Of a stretch of 64,000 nt of DNA, positions 18,671-29,091 are shown one piece after another. Every line of letters begins with the position of its first letter. Position 1 is the first letter of the stretch. The notes under the pieces are model-generated. The model did no database searches and was not told the origin of the DNA. It saw only the letters and a list, made by a program, of their open reading frames with translations. A program made the position numbers and the translations under genes. Source of the DNA: Gilliamella intestini (lineage in GTDB: Bacteria; Pseudomonadota; Gammaproteobacteria; Enterobacterales; Orbaceae); contig NZ_FMBA01000003.1 in assembly GCF_900094935.1 (NCBI RefSeq), positions 1 to 64,000 of the forward strand, in the 5' to 3' direction.

Positions 18671-18704
18671 TATTGTTGGGTATTTTTATAGCCAACAATA
18701 TTTA
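18671..18704 (+). terminator. Hairpin beyond uraA
   Basis: ATTGTTGG pairs with CCAACAAT with a 12-base loop, 11 bp after the uraA stop, with only a short T-rich tail. It is followed by the inverted repeat pair at 18717-18818. Confidence 0.5.
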
Positions 18705-18716
18705 TAATAAATTGCG

Positions 18717-18752
18717 AAACGGTATAGAATCCTGAATATTTTTTACAAAAAA
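18717..18752 (-). repeat. Dispersed repeat, copy C
   Basis: AAACGGTATAG and TCCTGAATATTTTTTAC match copies A and B. It faces copy C' at 18776 as an inverted pair, separated by a perfect 16-bp palindrome (18763-18778) centred on AGCTAGCT. On the minus strand it is downstream of lysS. Confidence 0.7.
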
Positions 18753-18775
18753 ATAATCTAAAAAACAGCTAGCTG

Positions 18776-18818
18776 TTTGTTAAAAACTTTCAGGAAAGTA
18801 TGTGTTTCAGTATAAAAA
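18776..18818 (+). repeat. Dispersed repeat, copy C' (inverted)
   Basis: Reverse complement of the element; it closely matches copy E at 31454 (TTCAGGAAAGTA and GTATAAAAA). On the plus strand it is downstream of uraA, so C and C' each follow a gene in the gene's orientation. Confidence 0.7.
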
Positions 18819-18847
18819 CACACTTATCCAAAAATAAGTGTGTTTTT
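18814..18847. terminator. Bidirectional terminator between uraA and lysS
   Basis: Thirteen-base-pair stem (AAAAACACACTTA with TAAGTGTGTTTTT) and an eight-base loop. A/T runs at both ends let it serve both convergent transcripts. It begins 15 bp past the lysS stop. Confidence 0.85.
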
Positions 18848-18862
18848 AATGATAAACCGTTT

Positions 18863-20380
18863 TTATTTGATTGGACGCATGGTAGGGAATAAAATAACAT
18901 CACGAATCGTATGACTATTAGTAAATAGCATCACGGTACGGTCAATACCTATCCCAAGTCCTGCTGTAGGTGGTAAACCGTGCTCTAGCGCTGTAATATA
19001 ATCTTCATCATAAAACATCGCTTCATCATCACCCGCATCTTTTTGTGATACTTGATCAGCAAAGCGTTGAGCTTGATCTTCAGCATCGTTAAGTTCTGAG
19101 AATCCATTGCCAATTTCACGACCACCAATAAAAAACTCGAATCGGTCTGTTACAAATGGGTTTTCGTCGTTACGGCGAGCAAGCGGTGATACTTCTGCTG
19201 GGTATTCGGTAATAAAAGTTGGTTGAATTAAGTTTGATTCAGCTACTTCTTCAAAAATTTCAGTTACAACTCGACCAAGTCCCCAACTTTTTTCAATTTT
19301 TATACCAACTGATTGTGCTATGGCACAAGCTTTATCAAAGTCATCTAAATCAGCATTATTGGTTTCGGGGCGGTAATGGCAAATGGCTTCACGCATGGTC
19401 ATTTTTATAAATGGTTTACCAAAATCGAACGTATGTTCACCATATTGCACAACAGTATCACCTGTTACCGCAATAGCTAAACGACGGAATAATGTTTCTG
19501 TTAATACGATCAGATCTTTGTAATCAGCATAAGCCATGTACATTTCCATCATGGTAAATTCTGGGTTATGCCTTGGTGATACACCTTCGTTTCGGAAGTT
19601 GCGATTAATTTCAAATACACGCTCAAAGCCGCCTACAACTAATCGTTTTAGATAAAGTTCTGGCGCAATACGCATATACATATCTAAATCAAGCGCATTG
19701 TGATGCGTAATAAATGGTTTAGCTGATGCACCACCCGGAATGACCTGCATCATTGGCGTTTCGACTTCCATAAAGTGGTTTTCAATCATAAAGTTGCGGA
19801 TTTCACTGACAACTTTGGAACGCGCTTTAAAAGTCTCTCTTGATTCTTGATTTGTGATAAGATCCAAGTAACGTTGACGGTAACGCATTTCTTGGTCGGC
19901 AAGTCCATGAAACTTATCAGGTAATGGGCGAAGAGCTTTAGTTAATAAACGAATTTCTTCACAGTGGATAGAAAGCTCACCAGTTTTAGTCTTAAATAGG
20001 TAACCTTTAGCGCCGACAATATCTCCCAAATCCCATTTTTTAAATTGCTCGTTATAAAAACCTTCAGGGAGATCATCACGAGTAACATAAAGTTGGATTT
20101 GTCCAGCAACATCTTGTAGAGAAACAAAAGAGGCTTTACCCATAATACGACGCATCATCATACGGCCAGCCACAGTTACGGTAATTTTCTGTTCAATAAG
20201 CTCTTCATTGGTTTTATCGCCATATTGTTTATGGAGATCACTAGAAGTCGCATCACGGCGAAAATCATTAGGGAAAGCAATACCTTGATTGCGAAGATTA
20301 GCCAGCTTTTCGCGACGTACTTTTAGTTCGTTATTTAACTCTTCAATTTGGTTTTGTTGATCTTGCTGCTCTGTTGACAT
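18863..20380 (-). CDS. lysS: Lysyl-tRNA synthetase LysS (class II)
   Basis: Charges tRNA-Lys. 505 residues, the E. coli LysS length. An N-terminal OB-fold anticodon-binding domain (about residues 60-150) precedes the class II catalytic core, with motif 2 as [14 protein letters not shown] and motif 3 as [12 protein letters not shown]. It lies 30 bp after prfB, the conserved prfB-lysS operon of gammaproteobacteria. GGTAAAATT precedes the ATG. Confidence 0.97.
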   Translation of the reverse strand: MSTEQQDQQNQIEELNNELKVRREKLANLRNQGIAFPNDFRRDATSSDLHKQYGDKTNEELIEQKITVTVAGRMMMRRIMGKASFVSLQDVAGQIQLYVTRDDLPEGFYNEQFKKWDLGDIVGAKGYLFKTKTGELSIHCEEIRLLTKALRPLPDKFHGLADQEMRYRQRYLDLITNQESRETFKARSKVVSEIRNFMIENHFMEVETPMMQVIPGGASAKPFITHHNALDLDMYMRIAPELYLKRLVVGGFERVFEINRNFRNEGVSPRHNPEFTMMEMYMAYADYKDLIVLTETLFRRLAIAVTGDTVVQYGEHTFDFGKPFIKMTMREAICHYRPETNNADLDDFDKACAIAQSVGIKIEKSWGLGRVVTEIFEEVAESNLIQPTFITEYPAEVSPLARRNDENPFVTDRFEFFIGGREIGNGFSELNDAEDQAQRFADQVSQKDAGDDEAMFYDEDYITALEHGLPPTAGLGIGIDRTVMLFTNSHTIRDVILFPTMRPIK

Positions 20381-20410
20381 AATTTTACCTTTTATTTATA
20401 ACCAAGCAGT

Positions 20411-21509
20411 TTATAAACCTGCTTTTAAGCTTTCTTCAATAAATTGATCTAAATCGCCATCTAATACGGCCTGTGTATTACGAGTTTCAACGCCAGTACG
20501 CAAATCCTTGATACGCGAATCATCAAGCACGTAAGAGCGAATTTGGCTCCCCCAACCAATGTCAGATTTAGTTTCTTCCATTTGTTGTTTTTCAGCATTC
20601 TTTTTTTGCATCTCAAGCTCATACAGTTTCGCTTTTAACTGTTTCATTGCTTGATCTTTATTGCTGTGTTGTGAACGGTTATTTTGACATTGAGTAACAA
20701 TGCCTGTTGGAATATGAGTGATTCGTACCGCCGACTCGGTTTTATTAATGTGCTGACCACCAGCGCCCGATGCTCGGTAAACATCAATACGAAGATCAGC
20801 TGGGTTAATGTCGATATCAATATCATCATCAATTTCAGGATAAACAAATACTGAAGCAAACGAGGTATGGCGTCGATTGCCTGAGTCAAATGGGCTTTTG
20901 CGAACTAGGCGGTGTACGCCAGTTTCTGTGCGTAACCAACCATAAGCATAATCACCCGATACTTTAATCGTTGCTGATTTGATGCCAGCAACATCGCCAT
21001 CTGAAACTTCCATTACTTCGGTTGTAAAGCCTTTTGATTCAGCCCAACGCAAATACATTCTGAGTAACATTTCTGCCCAGTCTTGTGCTTCAGTTCCCCC
21101 TGAGCCTGATTGGATATCTAAATAACAATCTGCACTATCATATTTACCAGAAAACATTCGTCGAAACTCAAGCCCTGCCAGTTTTTTTTCTAGCTGTTCA
21201 AGTTCAAAATTAGTTTCATCGAAAGTATCTTGATCTTCAGCTTCAATGGCAAGTTCAAGCAAGCCTTCAACATCGTCAAGACCTTGAGTTAATGAGTGAA
21301 TGGTATTGATGATTTCATCAAGTGCAACGCGTTCTTTACCTAACGCTTGTGCTTTTTCTGGATCTGCCCATACTTCCGATTGCTCTAGCTCGGCATTGAC
21401 TTCTTCGAGCCGTTCTTTTTTTAGATCATAGTCAAAGATACCCCCGAATCACGGCTGTGCGTTCGGTAAGTTCTGCTATCTTTGATTTAACAGGATTAAT
21501 TTCAAACAT
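20411..21509 (-). CDS. prfB: Peptide chain release factor 2 (RF2), programmed frameshift
   Basis: Terminates translation at UGA and UAA. The gene starts at ATG 21509 ([17 protein letters not shown]). After 25 codons it meets TGA at 21434-21432, where a +1 shift enters the long frame, as in E. coli. The total is 365 residues, exactly the E. coli RF2 length. The stop-recognition motif SPF (in RKSPFDSG) and the peptidyl-hydrolysis GGQ motif ([12 protein letters not shown]) are both present. A simple ORF search finds only the part from 21262 and misses about 80 N-terminal residues. Low RF2 favours the shift, so the gene autoregulates. It heads the prfB-lysS operon. Confidence 0.97.
21431..21446 (-). 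promoter_or_regulatory. prfB programmed +1 frameshift site
   Basis: On the coding strand the site reads GGGGGT-ATC-TTT-GAC: an internal Shine-Dalgarno-like GGGGG three bases before CTT TGA C. This is the classic RF2 autoregulatory slippery site. TGA is codon 26, as in E. coli. Confidence 0.95.
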
Positions 21510-21646
21510 GATTTAAATTGGTTTGCTCAGTTTTATGATTGTTTTAAACAAGCGTTCATTGTAGCGGATTTAGGCATAATTTAGCAATTGCCAATTACTA
21601 TTTTTGACTTTGACTCAGTAAATAAAGTATTGTTCGAAAAGAAAAG

Positions 21647-21671
21647 ATGGCGCACAAGGCGCCATTTTTTA
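21647..21671. terminator. Terminator of sodA
   Basis: ATGGCGC pairs with GCGCCAT around ACAAG, with T tracts on both sides. It lies 29 bp past the sodA stop. Confidence 0.8.
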
Positions 21672-21699
21672 AAGTGAAAAGAATATGAGTACGATCAAG

Positions 21700-22326
21700 T
21701 TATTTTTTTGCTTCAGCGTATAGCTCAGCAACTTTATCCCAGTTAACTACATTCCAAAATGCACCAATATAATCAACACGGCGATTTTGATATTTCAAAT
21801 AATAAGCATGTTCCCAAACATCAAGCGTTAAAATTGGCGTACCAGACACACCAGCAAATTTTTCGCCCATTATCGGTGAATCTTGATTGGCTGTAGAAAC
21901 AACTTCAAGTTTACCATTTTGTAATACTAACCAAGCCCAACCTGAACCAAAGCGAGTTGCTGCCGCTGCTGCAAATTTTTCTTTAAAGGCGTCAACTGAA
22001 CCAAAATCCTTTTCGATTGCAGTTTTAAGCTCGCCTTTAAATTCAGTACCGACTTTTAAAAGTTCCCAGAAAAAGGTGTGATTAACATGTCCACCCACAT
22101 TATTTTTGATAGCGGTTAATTTGTCAGCGGGGACTTTATCTAAATTTTTTAATAATTCGCTTGGGCATAACTGTTTTAGTTCAGCAGACAATGACTCAAT
22201 CGCCGCATTAGCATTATTCACATAAGTTTGATGATGCTTATCATGATGAAGATGCATAGTTTCTGAATCGATATAAGGTTCTAATGCATCATAAGCATAA
22301 GGTAGGGGCGGTAAAGTATAAGTCAT
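21700..22326 (-). CDS. sodA: Superoxide dismutase SodA (Mn type)
   Basis: Cytoplasmic dismutation of superoxide to oxygen and hydrogen peroxide. 208 residues. Metal ligands are H27, the histidine in [10 protein letters not shown], and the aspartate and histidine in [10 protein letters not shown]. The Mn-type pattern includes GGH before [13 protein letters not shown] and QNRR, and the sequence follows E. coli SodA more than SodB. AAGGA precedes the ATG by eight bases. It stands alone between terminators. Iron can replace Mn in some members, so metal identity is inferred. Confidence 0.94.
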   Translation of the reverse strand: MTYTLPPLPYAYDALEPYIDSETMHLHHDKHHQTYVNNANAAIESLSAELKQLCPSELLKNLDKVPADKLTAIKNNVGGHVNHTFFWELLKVGTEFKGELKTAIEKDFGSVDAFKEKFAAAAATRFGSGWAWLVLQNGKLEVVSTANQDSPIMGEKFAGVSGTPILTLDVWEHAYYLKYQNRRVDYIGAFWNVVNWDKVAELYAEAKK

Positions 22327-22403
22327 GGTATTGTTCCTTTCATATTATTAACTACTTTATCTTAGTAGTATACGGGCTATTAATATTACTAACAATCTAT
22401 TAG

Positions 22404-22426
22404 ATAGATAGTTAATGACTATCTAT
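22404..22426. terminator. Hairpin between the VanW-like gene and sodA
   Basis: ATAGATAGT pairs with ACTATCTAT around a five-base loop, just past the VanW-like gene's stop. The T tract is better on the plus strand, so a terminator role for the minus-strand gene is uncertain. Confidence 0.4.
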
Positions 22427-22430
22427 TTTA

Positions 22431-23258
22431 TTAATCGTCATTATTTTTTAGATAAGGGATATACATCATAATAGCGTGATTTTCACTAATTAACTTTTCT
22501 TCAACGTGATTATCAATTAAATGTGTTTTACGTTGCCATATTTTATTATGTCGGGTATAGCCTCCCCACCATTGTTGTTCAATGCGGTGATCGGTTTCAA
22601 AGACTTCATAAGTATAAGATAAAGGCGTATCAGCAAGTAATTCGCCATGTAAATATTCATCATCAAGCCAAAGATTAAGGCGATAAGTGGTATTGGTTTT
22701 GTTTAGTAATTGTAAATCCACATAGTTATACGATAAAGTTGCGCCACAAGCGAATGGAATGGTACGGTTAACATCAGGAAAAACATCAAAGCTATGTCGC
22801 CAACGCTCTACTATAGTTAAATCAGAATGTAATACAATCCAATAAATTAAGTTACCTAATTGGCACAAACCGCCGCCAATATCTTTACCTATTTGTCCAT
22901 TATGCAGCGATAGTCCTTCAAGAAATCCTCGCCGTTTGGATGGGCGTCCTACTTTTTGCCAGATCGAAAAACGTTGATTAGGCTTAATGATTGAGCCATT
23001 AAGTTTTTCAATTGCTAATCTAAGATTAGTGATTTTGTTATATTGTAAATACATATCAACATCTTTTAGTTGTCTTAATAAAACAGACTGATGTTTTTTG
23101 TGTGAATAACAACATGTATTATTATTTATGTCGACAGTGCAATATGCGTTACGATGTCGCCACCAATCAAATTTTCGTTTTAAGATAAAATATTCTTTGC
23201 CTAATTTTAGCCTTAATTTACTACGTTTTATCGGTTTATCGATAATAATATCCTGCAT
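22431..23258 (-). CDS. VanW family protein
   Basis: Protein of the VanW family, 275 residues from the start used here. The conserved core runs from NGSIIKPNQRFSIW through GRPSKRRGFLEG to IGKDIGGGLCQLGNLIYW (about residues 88-145). VanW occurs in some vancomycin-resistance clusters but its function is unknown, and no resistance genes are nearby, so no resistance should be inferred. There is no signal peptide; the N-terminus is basic. A first ATG at 23267 is too close to AAGGGA, so the ATG at 23258 (MQDIIID) is more likely. It is separated from the amidotransferase gene by a short gap and is probably co-transcribed with it. Confidence 0.82.
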   Translation of the reverse strand: MQDIIIDKPIKRSKLRLKLGKEYFILKRKFDWWRHRNAYCTVDINNNTCCYSHKKHQSVLLRQLKDVDMYLQYNKITNLRLAIEKLNGSIIKPNQRFSIWQKVGRPSKRRGFLEGLSLHNGQIGKDIGGGLCQLGNLIYWIVLHSDLTIVERWRHSFDVFPDVNRTIPFACGATLSYNYVDLQLLNKTNTTYRLNLWLDDEYLHGELLADTPLSYTYEVFETDHRIEQQWWGGYTRHNKIWQRKTHLIDNHVEEKLISENHAIMMYIPYLKNNDD

Positions 23259-23292
23259 ATTTTCCATTCCCTTATCGACAAGATATAATCAG

Positions 23293-24021
23293 TTATTTTT
23301 CTAAAGGTGACAGATAGCGTTGGCTTAACTTGTCGAGAAAAGCAAAAAGTGTTTGATTCATTTCAGTGTAATCATGAGAGCGAAGCTTATCAGGTGTATC
23401 GACAAAGCGGTATTTTTCAGCTTGGCTAAGTTCTTTTTGTGAATGGGCAATTAATAATTCAACGACTTCAGGTGTTAACTCCATATGGCATTGGAAACCA
23501 TAAACAAATTTACTGTATGCAATAATTTGACGAGGACATCCTTCACTATACGCAATAATTTGAGCATCTTTGGTTAAACCTGGCATATCATTGTGCCAAT
23601 GACCAACGTCTAAAGTATGTCCAAAATCGGTAAATAAAAGATTATCTTTGCCGATTTGCGTTAATGTAATCGGGAATTTGCCAATTTCTTTTTCGGGACT
23701 TTGAGTATGACTTGCACCTAATGCCTCACCAATTAATTGTGCTCCTAAACACACACCAATAACCATTTTACCCGCATTTATTGCCGATAAAATAACAGCT
23801 TGTTCGGCCTGTGAATTAAAATAAGCACACTCTTGTTTGGTTGTCGATGGTGACTGTGGCCCCCCCATAATAATAAGAAAGTCGATATTATCAATGCTAC
23901 TAGGAAGTGGTTCATTAAGGTAAACACGAGAATAAGTTATTGTGTGATGTTGATCTATTGCCCATTGCTCATAAGCACCCGGTGTTTCAAAAGCCTCGTG
24001 AATAATAAAATGGATATGCAT
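23293..24021 (-). CDS. Class I glutamine amidotransferase-like protein
   Basis: Stand-alone GATase1-fold protein, 242 residues, of the type annotated as GMP synthase-like amidotransferase. The nucleophile elbow is GVCLGAQLIGEALG (cysteine near residue 92), preceded by the oxyanion MGGPQSP motif. The catalytic histidine is in GFQCHMELTPE, followed by the glutamate. Such proteins hydrolyse glutamine or gamma-glutamyl compounds; the true substrate is unknown. AAGGAAA lies upstream of ATG 24021. It is followed by the VanW-like gene. Confidence 0.8.
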   Translation of the reverse strand: MHIHFIIHEAFETPGAYEQWAIDQHHTITYSRVYLNEPLPSSIDNIDFLIIMGGPQSPSTTKQECAYFNSQAEQAVILSAINAGKMVIGVCLGAQLIGEALGASHTQSPEKEIGKFPITLTQIGKDNLLFTDFGHTLDVGHWHNDMPGLTKDAQIIAYSEGCPRQIIAYSKFVYGFQCHMELTPEVVELLIAHSQKELSQAEKYRFVDTPDKLRSHDYTEMNQTLFAFLDKLSQRYLSPLEK

Positions 24022-24247
24022 GAGTAAAATTTCCTTTGATAAAAAATGTACTACTTTTTTCTTACTATATTATTTTAGGATGATATAATTATACTTTTAA
24101 ATTTTGCTGATTATGCCACATTACTATGAAAGTGCATATTATACTTTCTGTTTTTCTATTGATTTATTGGATAGAAAAATTAGATACGAGCAATTCCTAC
24201 AATTGAAGTAATGTAGGTTGCAGTAATGTGAATATGGTGGCAAGTAG

Positions 24248-24282
24248 AACCATTCACCGACCTAATAAGTCGGTGAATGGTT
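24248..24282. terminator. Hairpin downstream of glnS
   Basis: A 13-bp perfect stem (ACCATTCACCGAC with its complement) and a seven-base loop begin nine bases past the glnS stop. It lacks a clear T run. Confidence 0.6.
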
Positions 24283-24290
24283 GAGTTAAA

Positions 24291-25967
24291 TTAGGCTTCG
24301 TTCCAGCTATCTCTTAACCCTACGGTTCGGTTAAACACTAGCTTATCGTCGGTTGCATATTTGCTATCTAAACAGAAGTAGCCTTCACGTTCAAATTGAT
24401 AAGCCATTCCAACCTCGGCATTTTGTAAGCTTGCTTCAACAAAACCTTGTTTAATGATTAAAGATGTTGGATTGATGGTTGCTAAGAAGTCCTCGGCAGC
24501 ACCTGGATTTGGTGTGTTAAATAGGCGATCATATAAGCGAATTTCAGCAGATTTTGCAAACTTAGCCGAAACCCAATGAATCACGCCTTTCACTTTACGT
24601 CCGTCTTCTGGGTTTTTATTTAATGTAGCCGGATCGTAGCTACAATAGATTGTTTGGATATTGCCTTCGGCGTCTTTTTCAACACGATCAGCACGAATTA
24701 CATAGGCATTACGCAAACGCACTTCTTTACCAAGTACTAGGCGCTTGTAGTTTTTGTTGGCTTCTTCCCTAAAATCGGCTCGGTCGATATAGATTTCACG
24801 GGTGAAGGTCGCTTCACGCGTGCCTAATTCTGGACGATTTGGGTGATTTGGCATGCTAAGTATTTCATCAATATTGTCTGAAAAGTTTTCAATCACAACC
24901 TTGACAGGATCGAGCACCGCCATTGCGCGAGGTGCGTTTTCGTTCAAGTCTTCACGAATGCAAAACTCAAGCGTGCTCATTTCAACGGTATTTTCTTGCT
25001 TGGTAACACCAATTCGGCGACAAAATTCACGGATCGACGCTGGTGTGTAGCCACGGCGACGCAACCCCGATATAGTTGGCATGCGTGGATCGTCCCAACC
25101 ATCGACAATTTTTTCTGATACTAATAGATTTAATTTACGTTTAGAGGTAATGGCATACTCTAAATTTAATCTTGAAAATTCATATTGATGTGGGCGTGCT
25201 TCGATAGTGATATTATCTAATACCCAATCATATAAACGACGGTTGTCTTGGAATTCAAGCGTACAGAGTGAATGTGTGATGTTTTCGATCGCATCAGAAA
25301 TGCAATGCGTAAAGTCATACATTGGGTAAATGCACCATTTGTTACCTGTTTGATGGTGCTCAGCAAACTTAATACGGTATATCACAGGATCACGCATAAC
25401 GATAAATGGCGATGCCATGTCAATTTTAGCTCTTAGGCAGGCTTTTCCTTCAGCAAATTTACCCGCTTTCATTTGCTCAAACAGTGCTAAGTTTTCGTCA
25501 ATAGGACGATCACGATAAGGGCTGTTTTTACCTGGTTGAGTTAATGTGCCCCGATATTCGCGAATTTCATCAGCTGATAGCTCGTCAACATAGGCAAGTC
25601 CTTTTTTGATAAGCTCAATGGCATATTCATATAATCGGTCAAAATAATCAGACGAATAGCAAATGTCGCCATCCCATTCAAATCCTAACCAACGAACATC
25701 TTGTTTGATCGATTCAACATATTCAACATCTTCTTTAGCTGGGTTGGTATCATCAAAACGTAAATTACATTTACCCTGATAGTCTTGTGCAATGCCAAAG
25801 TTTAAACAGATTGATTTAGCATGACCAATATGTAAATAGCCGTTTGGTTCTGGCGGAAAACGAGTATGCGTTGTTTTATATTTGCCAGCAGCAAGATCCG
25901 CATCAATAATTTGACGGATAAAGTTTGTTGGACGAGTTTCAGTCTCAGTCGGTAGTGAACCGCTCAT
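24291..25967 (-). CDS. glnS: Glutaminyl-tRNA synthetase GlnS (class I)
   Basis: Charges tRNA-Gln directly. 558 residues, close to the E. coli 554. The class I signature HIGH is at residues 46-49 within [15 protein letters not shown]. The KMSKS-equivalent loop reads [18 protein letters not shown] (E. coli has a VTDK-like form). The C-terminal beta-barrel anticodon-binding domains are complete (to LRDSW). AGAGG precedes ATG 25967. It is monocistronic by appearance. Confidence 0.97.
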   Translation of the reverse strand: MSGSLPTETETRPTNFIRQIIDADLAAGKYKTTHTRFPPEPNGYLHIGHAKSICLNFGIAQDYQGKCNLRFDDTNPAKEDVEYVESIKQDVRWLGFEWDGDICYSSDYFDRLYEYAIELIKKGLAYVDELSADEIREYRGTLTQPGKNSPYRDRPIDENLALFEQMKAGKFAEGKACLRAKIDMASPFIVMRDPVIYRIKFAEHHQTGNKWCIYPMYDFTHCISDAIENITHSLCTLEFQDNRRLYDWVLDNITIEARPHQYEFSRLNLEYAITSKRKLNLLVSEKIVDGWDDPRMPTISGLRRRGYTPASIREFCRRIGVTKQENTVEMSTLEFCIREDLNENAPRAMAVLDPVKVVIENFSDNIDEILSMPNHPNRPELGTREATFTREIYIDRADFREEANKNYKRLVLGKEVRLRNAYVIRADRVEKDAEGNIQTIYCSYDPATLNKNPEDGRKVKGVIHWVSAKFAKSAEIRLYDRLFNTPNPGAAEDFLATINPTSLIIKQGFVEASLQNAEVGMAYQFEREGYFCLDSKYATDDKLVFNRTVGLRDSWNEA

Positions 25968-26204
25968 AAAAAACCTCTGATGATATATTTATTAATAACA
26001 AATTAAGAATATTTGCTTGCCATTATTTTTGTGTTAGTGGATGAATATAACAAATTTTTGTTATTTCTGAAACGGAAAACAGGCTATTTGTATCGACAAA
26101 ATTGGCTTTTGATTAAGCAATGCTATTTTTTAATAAAATAACCAATGCATTAGCTGTAGAAATTCTTCGCGTTGTTTACAGTAATTTGAGAAACTACTGT
26201 AATG

Positions 26205-26830
26205 AATATACAAAAACAAAACTAACGCCTTATCACAGACAAGCGATAGAGCGCTGATATCAAAAAGAAAAATAACGGTCACCAATTTTTGGCTAAACGC
26301 TTTATAGTCAGTTGTCCTACCATTTATAACGTACTAAAAAAAGCCCGATTGAAAATAAATTAAGACGGCAAGCTAAAGGCGATAACAAAACCTTTCTGAA
26401 CGAAATACGACAGGTTGATACCAAAGGTTTACCTTTACTTAAAAATGAAACGAAGCAGCAAACTAGAGAATATTTGCTTGAGATTATATATTTGATTTTT
26501 AATGTTTTTATACATAAACGTAGTACACTCCTGAAACTTTTTAACAAAAATAATACTGTATTGATTTATTTAGATAAACTGTGTGATAACCGGTATATCA
26601 AGCAAAAATCACCTGCCCATAAACTAATGGAAAAGCCGAAAGCGTGATACGAATTTTGAATTGAGATGCAGCATAATCAGCGAATATTTGACGACTCAAA
26701 AGAGTGAAAACAAAATTTAAATGCTTTATTAATTTTTATCATACCGTTATGACCGCATAAAGCGATTTCAGGAAAAACATCTTATGATTTTTAGCGGATT
26801 ATTTTAATCATGAAGTGTAAACAATTCGGT
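26205..26830 (+). pseudogene. Decayed IS481-like transposase
   Basis: The 900-bp interval between glnS and rstB holds no intact gene. Translating short frames in order gives KLTPYHRQAIER, then LAKRFIVSCPTIYNVLKKAR (a helix-turn-helix), then IRQVDTKGLPLLKNETKQQT (an RNase H-like core start), and near the end NFYHTV and PHKAISGKTSYDF, the usual C-terminal motif of IS481/IS3-type enzymes. Stops and frame changes separate them, and most of the catalytic core is missing. Repeat copy D lies inside. The family name is from recollection of motifs and is moderately sure. Confidence 0.6.
26505..26549 (-). repeat. Dispersed repeat, copy D
   Basis: Matches the element at TTTTTATAC, AAACG, GTAC, TCCTGAA and TTTTTAACAAAA. 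It lies within the decayed IS and about 315 bp beyond the rstB stop on the minus strand. Confidence 0.65.
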
Positions 26831-26863
26831 GTTTTTGACCACATTGACCTATAAATATAGCCG

Positions 26864-28207
26864 CTATTCATCACCTGATTTTAATGAAACCACAAATCTT
26901 GCACCACCTAATGGGCTTGTGACAACAAACGCTTTGCCGTCATGAAATTCAGCCATTAATTTTACATAAGCTAAACCTAGGCCGTATCCGCCTGTTGAGC
27001 GAGTACGGCTGGTATCAAGTCTAGCAAAAGGCATGAAGATCTTTTCTCGTGCTTCAAAGGGGATGCCTGCACCATCATCATCAATTTCAATAATGACTCG
27101 ATTTTCTTGTTTGCTAATGTTTAATACGGCTTTATGGGTGGCATATTTAAAGGCATTGAGCAAAAGATTTTTGACGATCGTTTCAGCTAAATTGGTGTCA
27201 ATGGTTGCTTGGACATTTTGGCTATTGCAAGTAAGTTCAAAGTCTTTGGGTTTAAATAATATTAACGATTGACAGATTCTTTCTCCCCACTGTTTTAGCG
27301 ATATACGCGTTAAGTTGAGTTCAATATTACTTTGTTGCATTTTAAAGTAATTTAAACTGGCGTTGATTAATGTTTCAAGTTCGTTAATATCATCACCCAT
27401 GCCTTTTTGTAACAATAAGCGTTCTTGTTCGTCGTTAGATTCTTCAAGCATGCTAAGTTCAAATCGCATTCTAGCCAGTGGTGTACGCAGTTCGTGTGCC
27501 ATTGCGTGGGAGATGGTTTGATTGGTGCTGACTAAGTGTTCAATGTGCATGCCCATGTTATTTAGTACGTTGGCAAGCGGCTTAAATAACCAGCCTTTTA
27601 CGTTTACTGTCCGTGCTTTTAAATTACCTTGTCCTAGCTGTTCAGCTGTTTGTCTGATATTGAGTAAATCTTTCCAAACAGCACTAAAAGCCATATAAAT
27701 TAAAATAAAAAAGATAATCGCGCTGAACAAAGCCCAGATAATTAAAAACACAGATAATGACATCGTATTGGATTTTAAAATATCTCGCATTACCATTGGA
27801 CCTAGTTGCAACAAATGGCCGTCTTTTAGAGCAATATAGATGACCTCTTCATCACTATCATATGAAAATCCTAACTTTTCTAACTCTTGGTGCACGGTTT
27901 TAGATAGTGGTGTATTGGCAGGTAGCACAATAATAGGATAACCAAAATAAGGCTGTAATTCGTCAACAACTTCTTGAATAGGACGATCTTTGTTTTCATC
28001 AATGCGCATACGAATCAAGTTAACCGTGCCTCGTTGTGATTCTCGAAAGACAATATGATCATCGGGCATATCAGTTAATGATGAAGGTAACGAATCAAAT
28101 ACTAGTAATGCACCATAGGCAATAATGCATTGCAATGATAGTAAAATAACGAGGTAAAAGACAATTCGGCGATTAAAAAATAGCGGCTTAGCAAGTAATT
28201 GTCTCAA
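26864..28207 (-). CDS. rstB: Sensor histidine kinase, RstB-like
   Basis: Inner-membrane sensor kinase, 447 residues. A first membrane segment at about residues 15-38 and a second at about 150-172 enclose a periplasmic sensor of ~110 residues. HAMP, dimerisation and ATPase domains follow. The H-box is HAMAHELRTPLARMR, the G1 box DDDGAGIPF and the G2 box STGGYGLGLAY. The only plausible start is TTG at 28207, overlapping the response-regulator TGA and preceded by AAGGGGA, so it is translationally coupled. Assignment to RstB rests on the partner regulator's similarity to RstA; the sensor domain is diverged, so the symbol is tentative. Confidence 0.8.
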   Translation of the reverse strand: MRQLLAKPLFFNRRIVFYLVILLSLQCIIAYGALLVFDSLPSSLTDMPDDHIVFRESQRGTVNLIRMRIDENKDRPIQEVVDELQPYFGYPIIVLPANTPLSKTVHQELEKLGFSYDSDEEVIYIALKDGHLLQLGPMVMRDILKSNTMSLSVFLIIWALFSAIIFFILIYMAFSAVWKDLLNIRQTAEQLGQGNLKARTVNVKGWLFKPLANVLNNMGMHIEHLVSTNQTISHAMAHELRTPLARMRFELSMLEESNDEQERLLLQKGMGDDINELETLINASLNYFKMQQSNIELNLTRISLKQWGERICQSLILFKPKDFELTCNSQNVQATIDTNLAETIVKNLLLNAFKYATHKAVLNISKQENRVIIEIDDDGAGIPFEAREKIFMPFARLDTSRTRSTGGYGLGLAYVKLMAEFHDGKAFVVTSPLGGARFVVSLKSGDE

Positions 28208-28932
28208 TGGTTTTCCCCTTCTCGCATAAATAAATAGCCCTTGCCTCGAACGGTTTTGATTCGTGACGGATTATCGGGATCATCAAGTAATTTTCGGCGA
28301 AGTCTTGAGACTCGCGCATCAATGGAACGATCACTGCCATCAAAATCAATACCGCGAACTTGTGAAAATATATCATCTCGAGACAAAATACTTCCTGCAT
28401 TAATAGCTAATAGCCAAAGCAGATCAAACTCGGCGGTGGTTAAATCAATCTCATGTTCTTGCAATAGGACTTTGCGATTTTCGCCATCGATAGCTAATTG
28501 GTCGAAGATTAATGTTTTATTATTCTGAGGTATAATATGTTCTTTTGTGTTGTCTTTGTCGGTTTCTATTTGTTTTCGACGTAATAGTGCTCGAATTCGG
28601 GCAAGCAGTAGTCTTGGTTCAACAGGCTTTGCCAAGTAGTCATCAGCGCCTAGTTCAAGCCCTACAATTTCATCAATATTATCTTCGCTAGCAGTCATAA
28701 TTAGGATATAGTTAGTAAACCATGAGCGAATATCTCGGCAGATATCAAAACCCGATTTTTCAGGTAGCATGACATCTAATATGACTAAATCAGGGTTTAG
28801 TTGTTGGATCTTTTCTTCAGCGCCAGCACCGCTATTATGCCACTCAACAAGATAGCCTTGTCGAATAAGATAAACTTGAATTAAGTTGGCTAACCGTTGA
28901 TCATCCTCGATGATTAATATACGTTCACTCAT
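28204..28932 (-). CDS. rstA: Response regulator, RstA-like (OmpR/PhoB family)
   Basis: Two-component response regulator, 242 residues. The receiver domain (1-118) has acidic residues in IIEDD, the phospho-acceptor D53 in VILDVMLP, and a conserved lysine in LAKPVEP. The C-terminal winged helix contains LTTAEFDLLWLLA, and VRGIDFDGSDRSIDARVSRLRRKLLDD can be followed in two blocks. This closely follows E. coli RstA. It forms an operon with the overlapping kinase. Targets are unknown here. Confidence 0.85.
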   Translation of the reverse strand: MSERILIIEDDQRLANLIQVYLIRQGYLVEWHNSGAGAEEKIQQLNPDLVILDVMLPEKSGFDICRDIRSWFTNYILIMTASEDNIDEIVGLELGADDYLAKPVEPRLLLARIRALLRRKQIETDKDNTKEHIIPQNNKTLIFDQLAIDGENRKVLLQEHEIDLTTAEFDLLWLLAINAGSILSRDDIFSQVRGIDFDGSDRSIDARVSRLRRKLLDDPDNPSRIKTVRGKGYLFMREGENH

Positions 28933-29091
28933 TATCTGTTTTTAGTTACCACTGCTTGTACTGAAGATACTTCATTATACAGACAATTTATTCTCCGTTA
29001 CAAAATATATACAAAGAGCCTACAAAGTTTATTGCCACTCTATGAGAGAATTTGCGCCAATATCTATAATTAGACTATTTTTATATTAAAA

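Noticed and set aside
22431..23258. Vancomycin resistance determinant
   Set aside because: Only the VanW domain is present; no ligase, dehydrogenase, dipeptidase or VanRS pair, so a resistance call is not supported.
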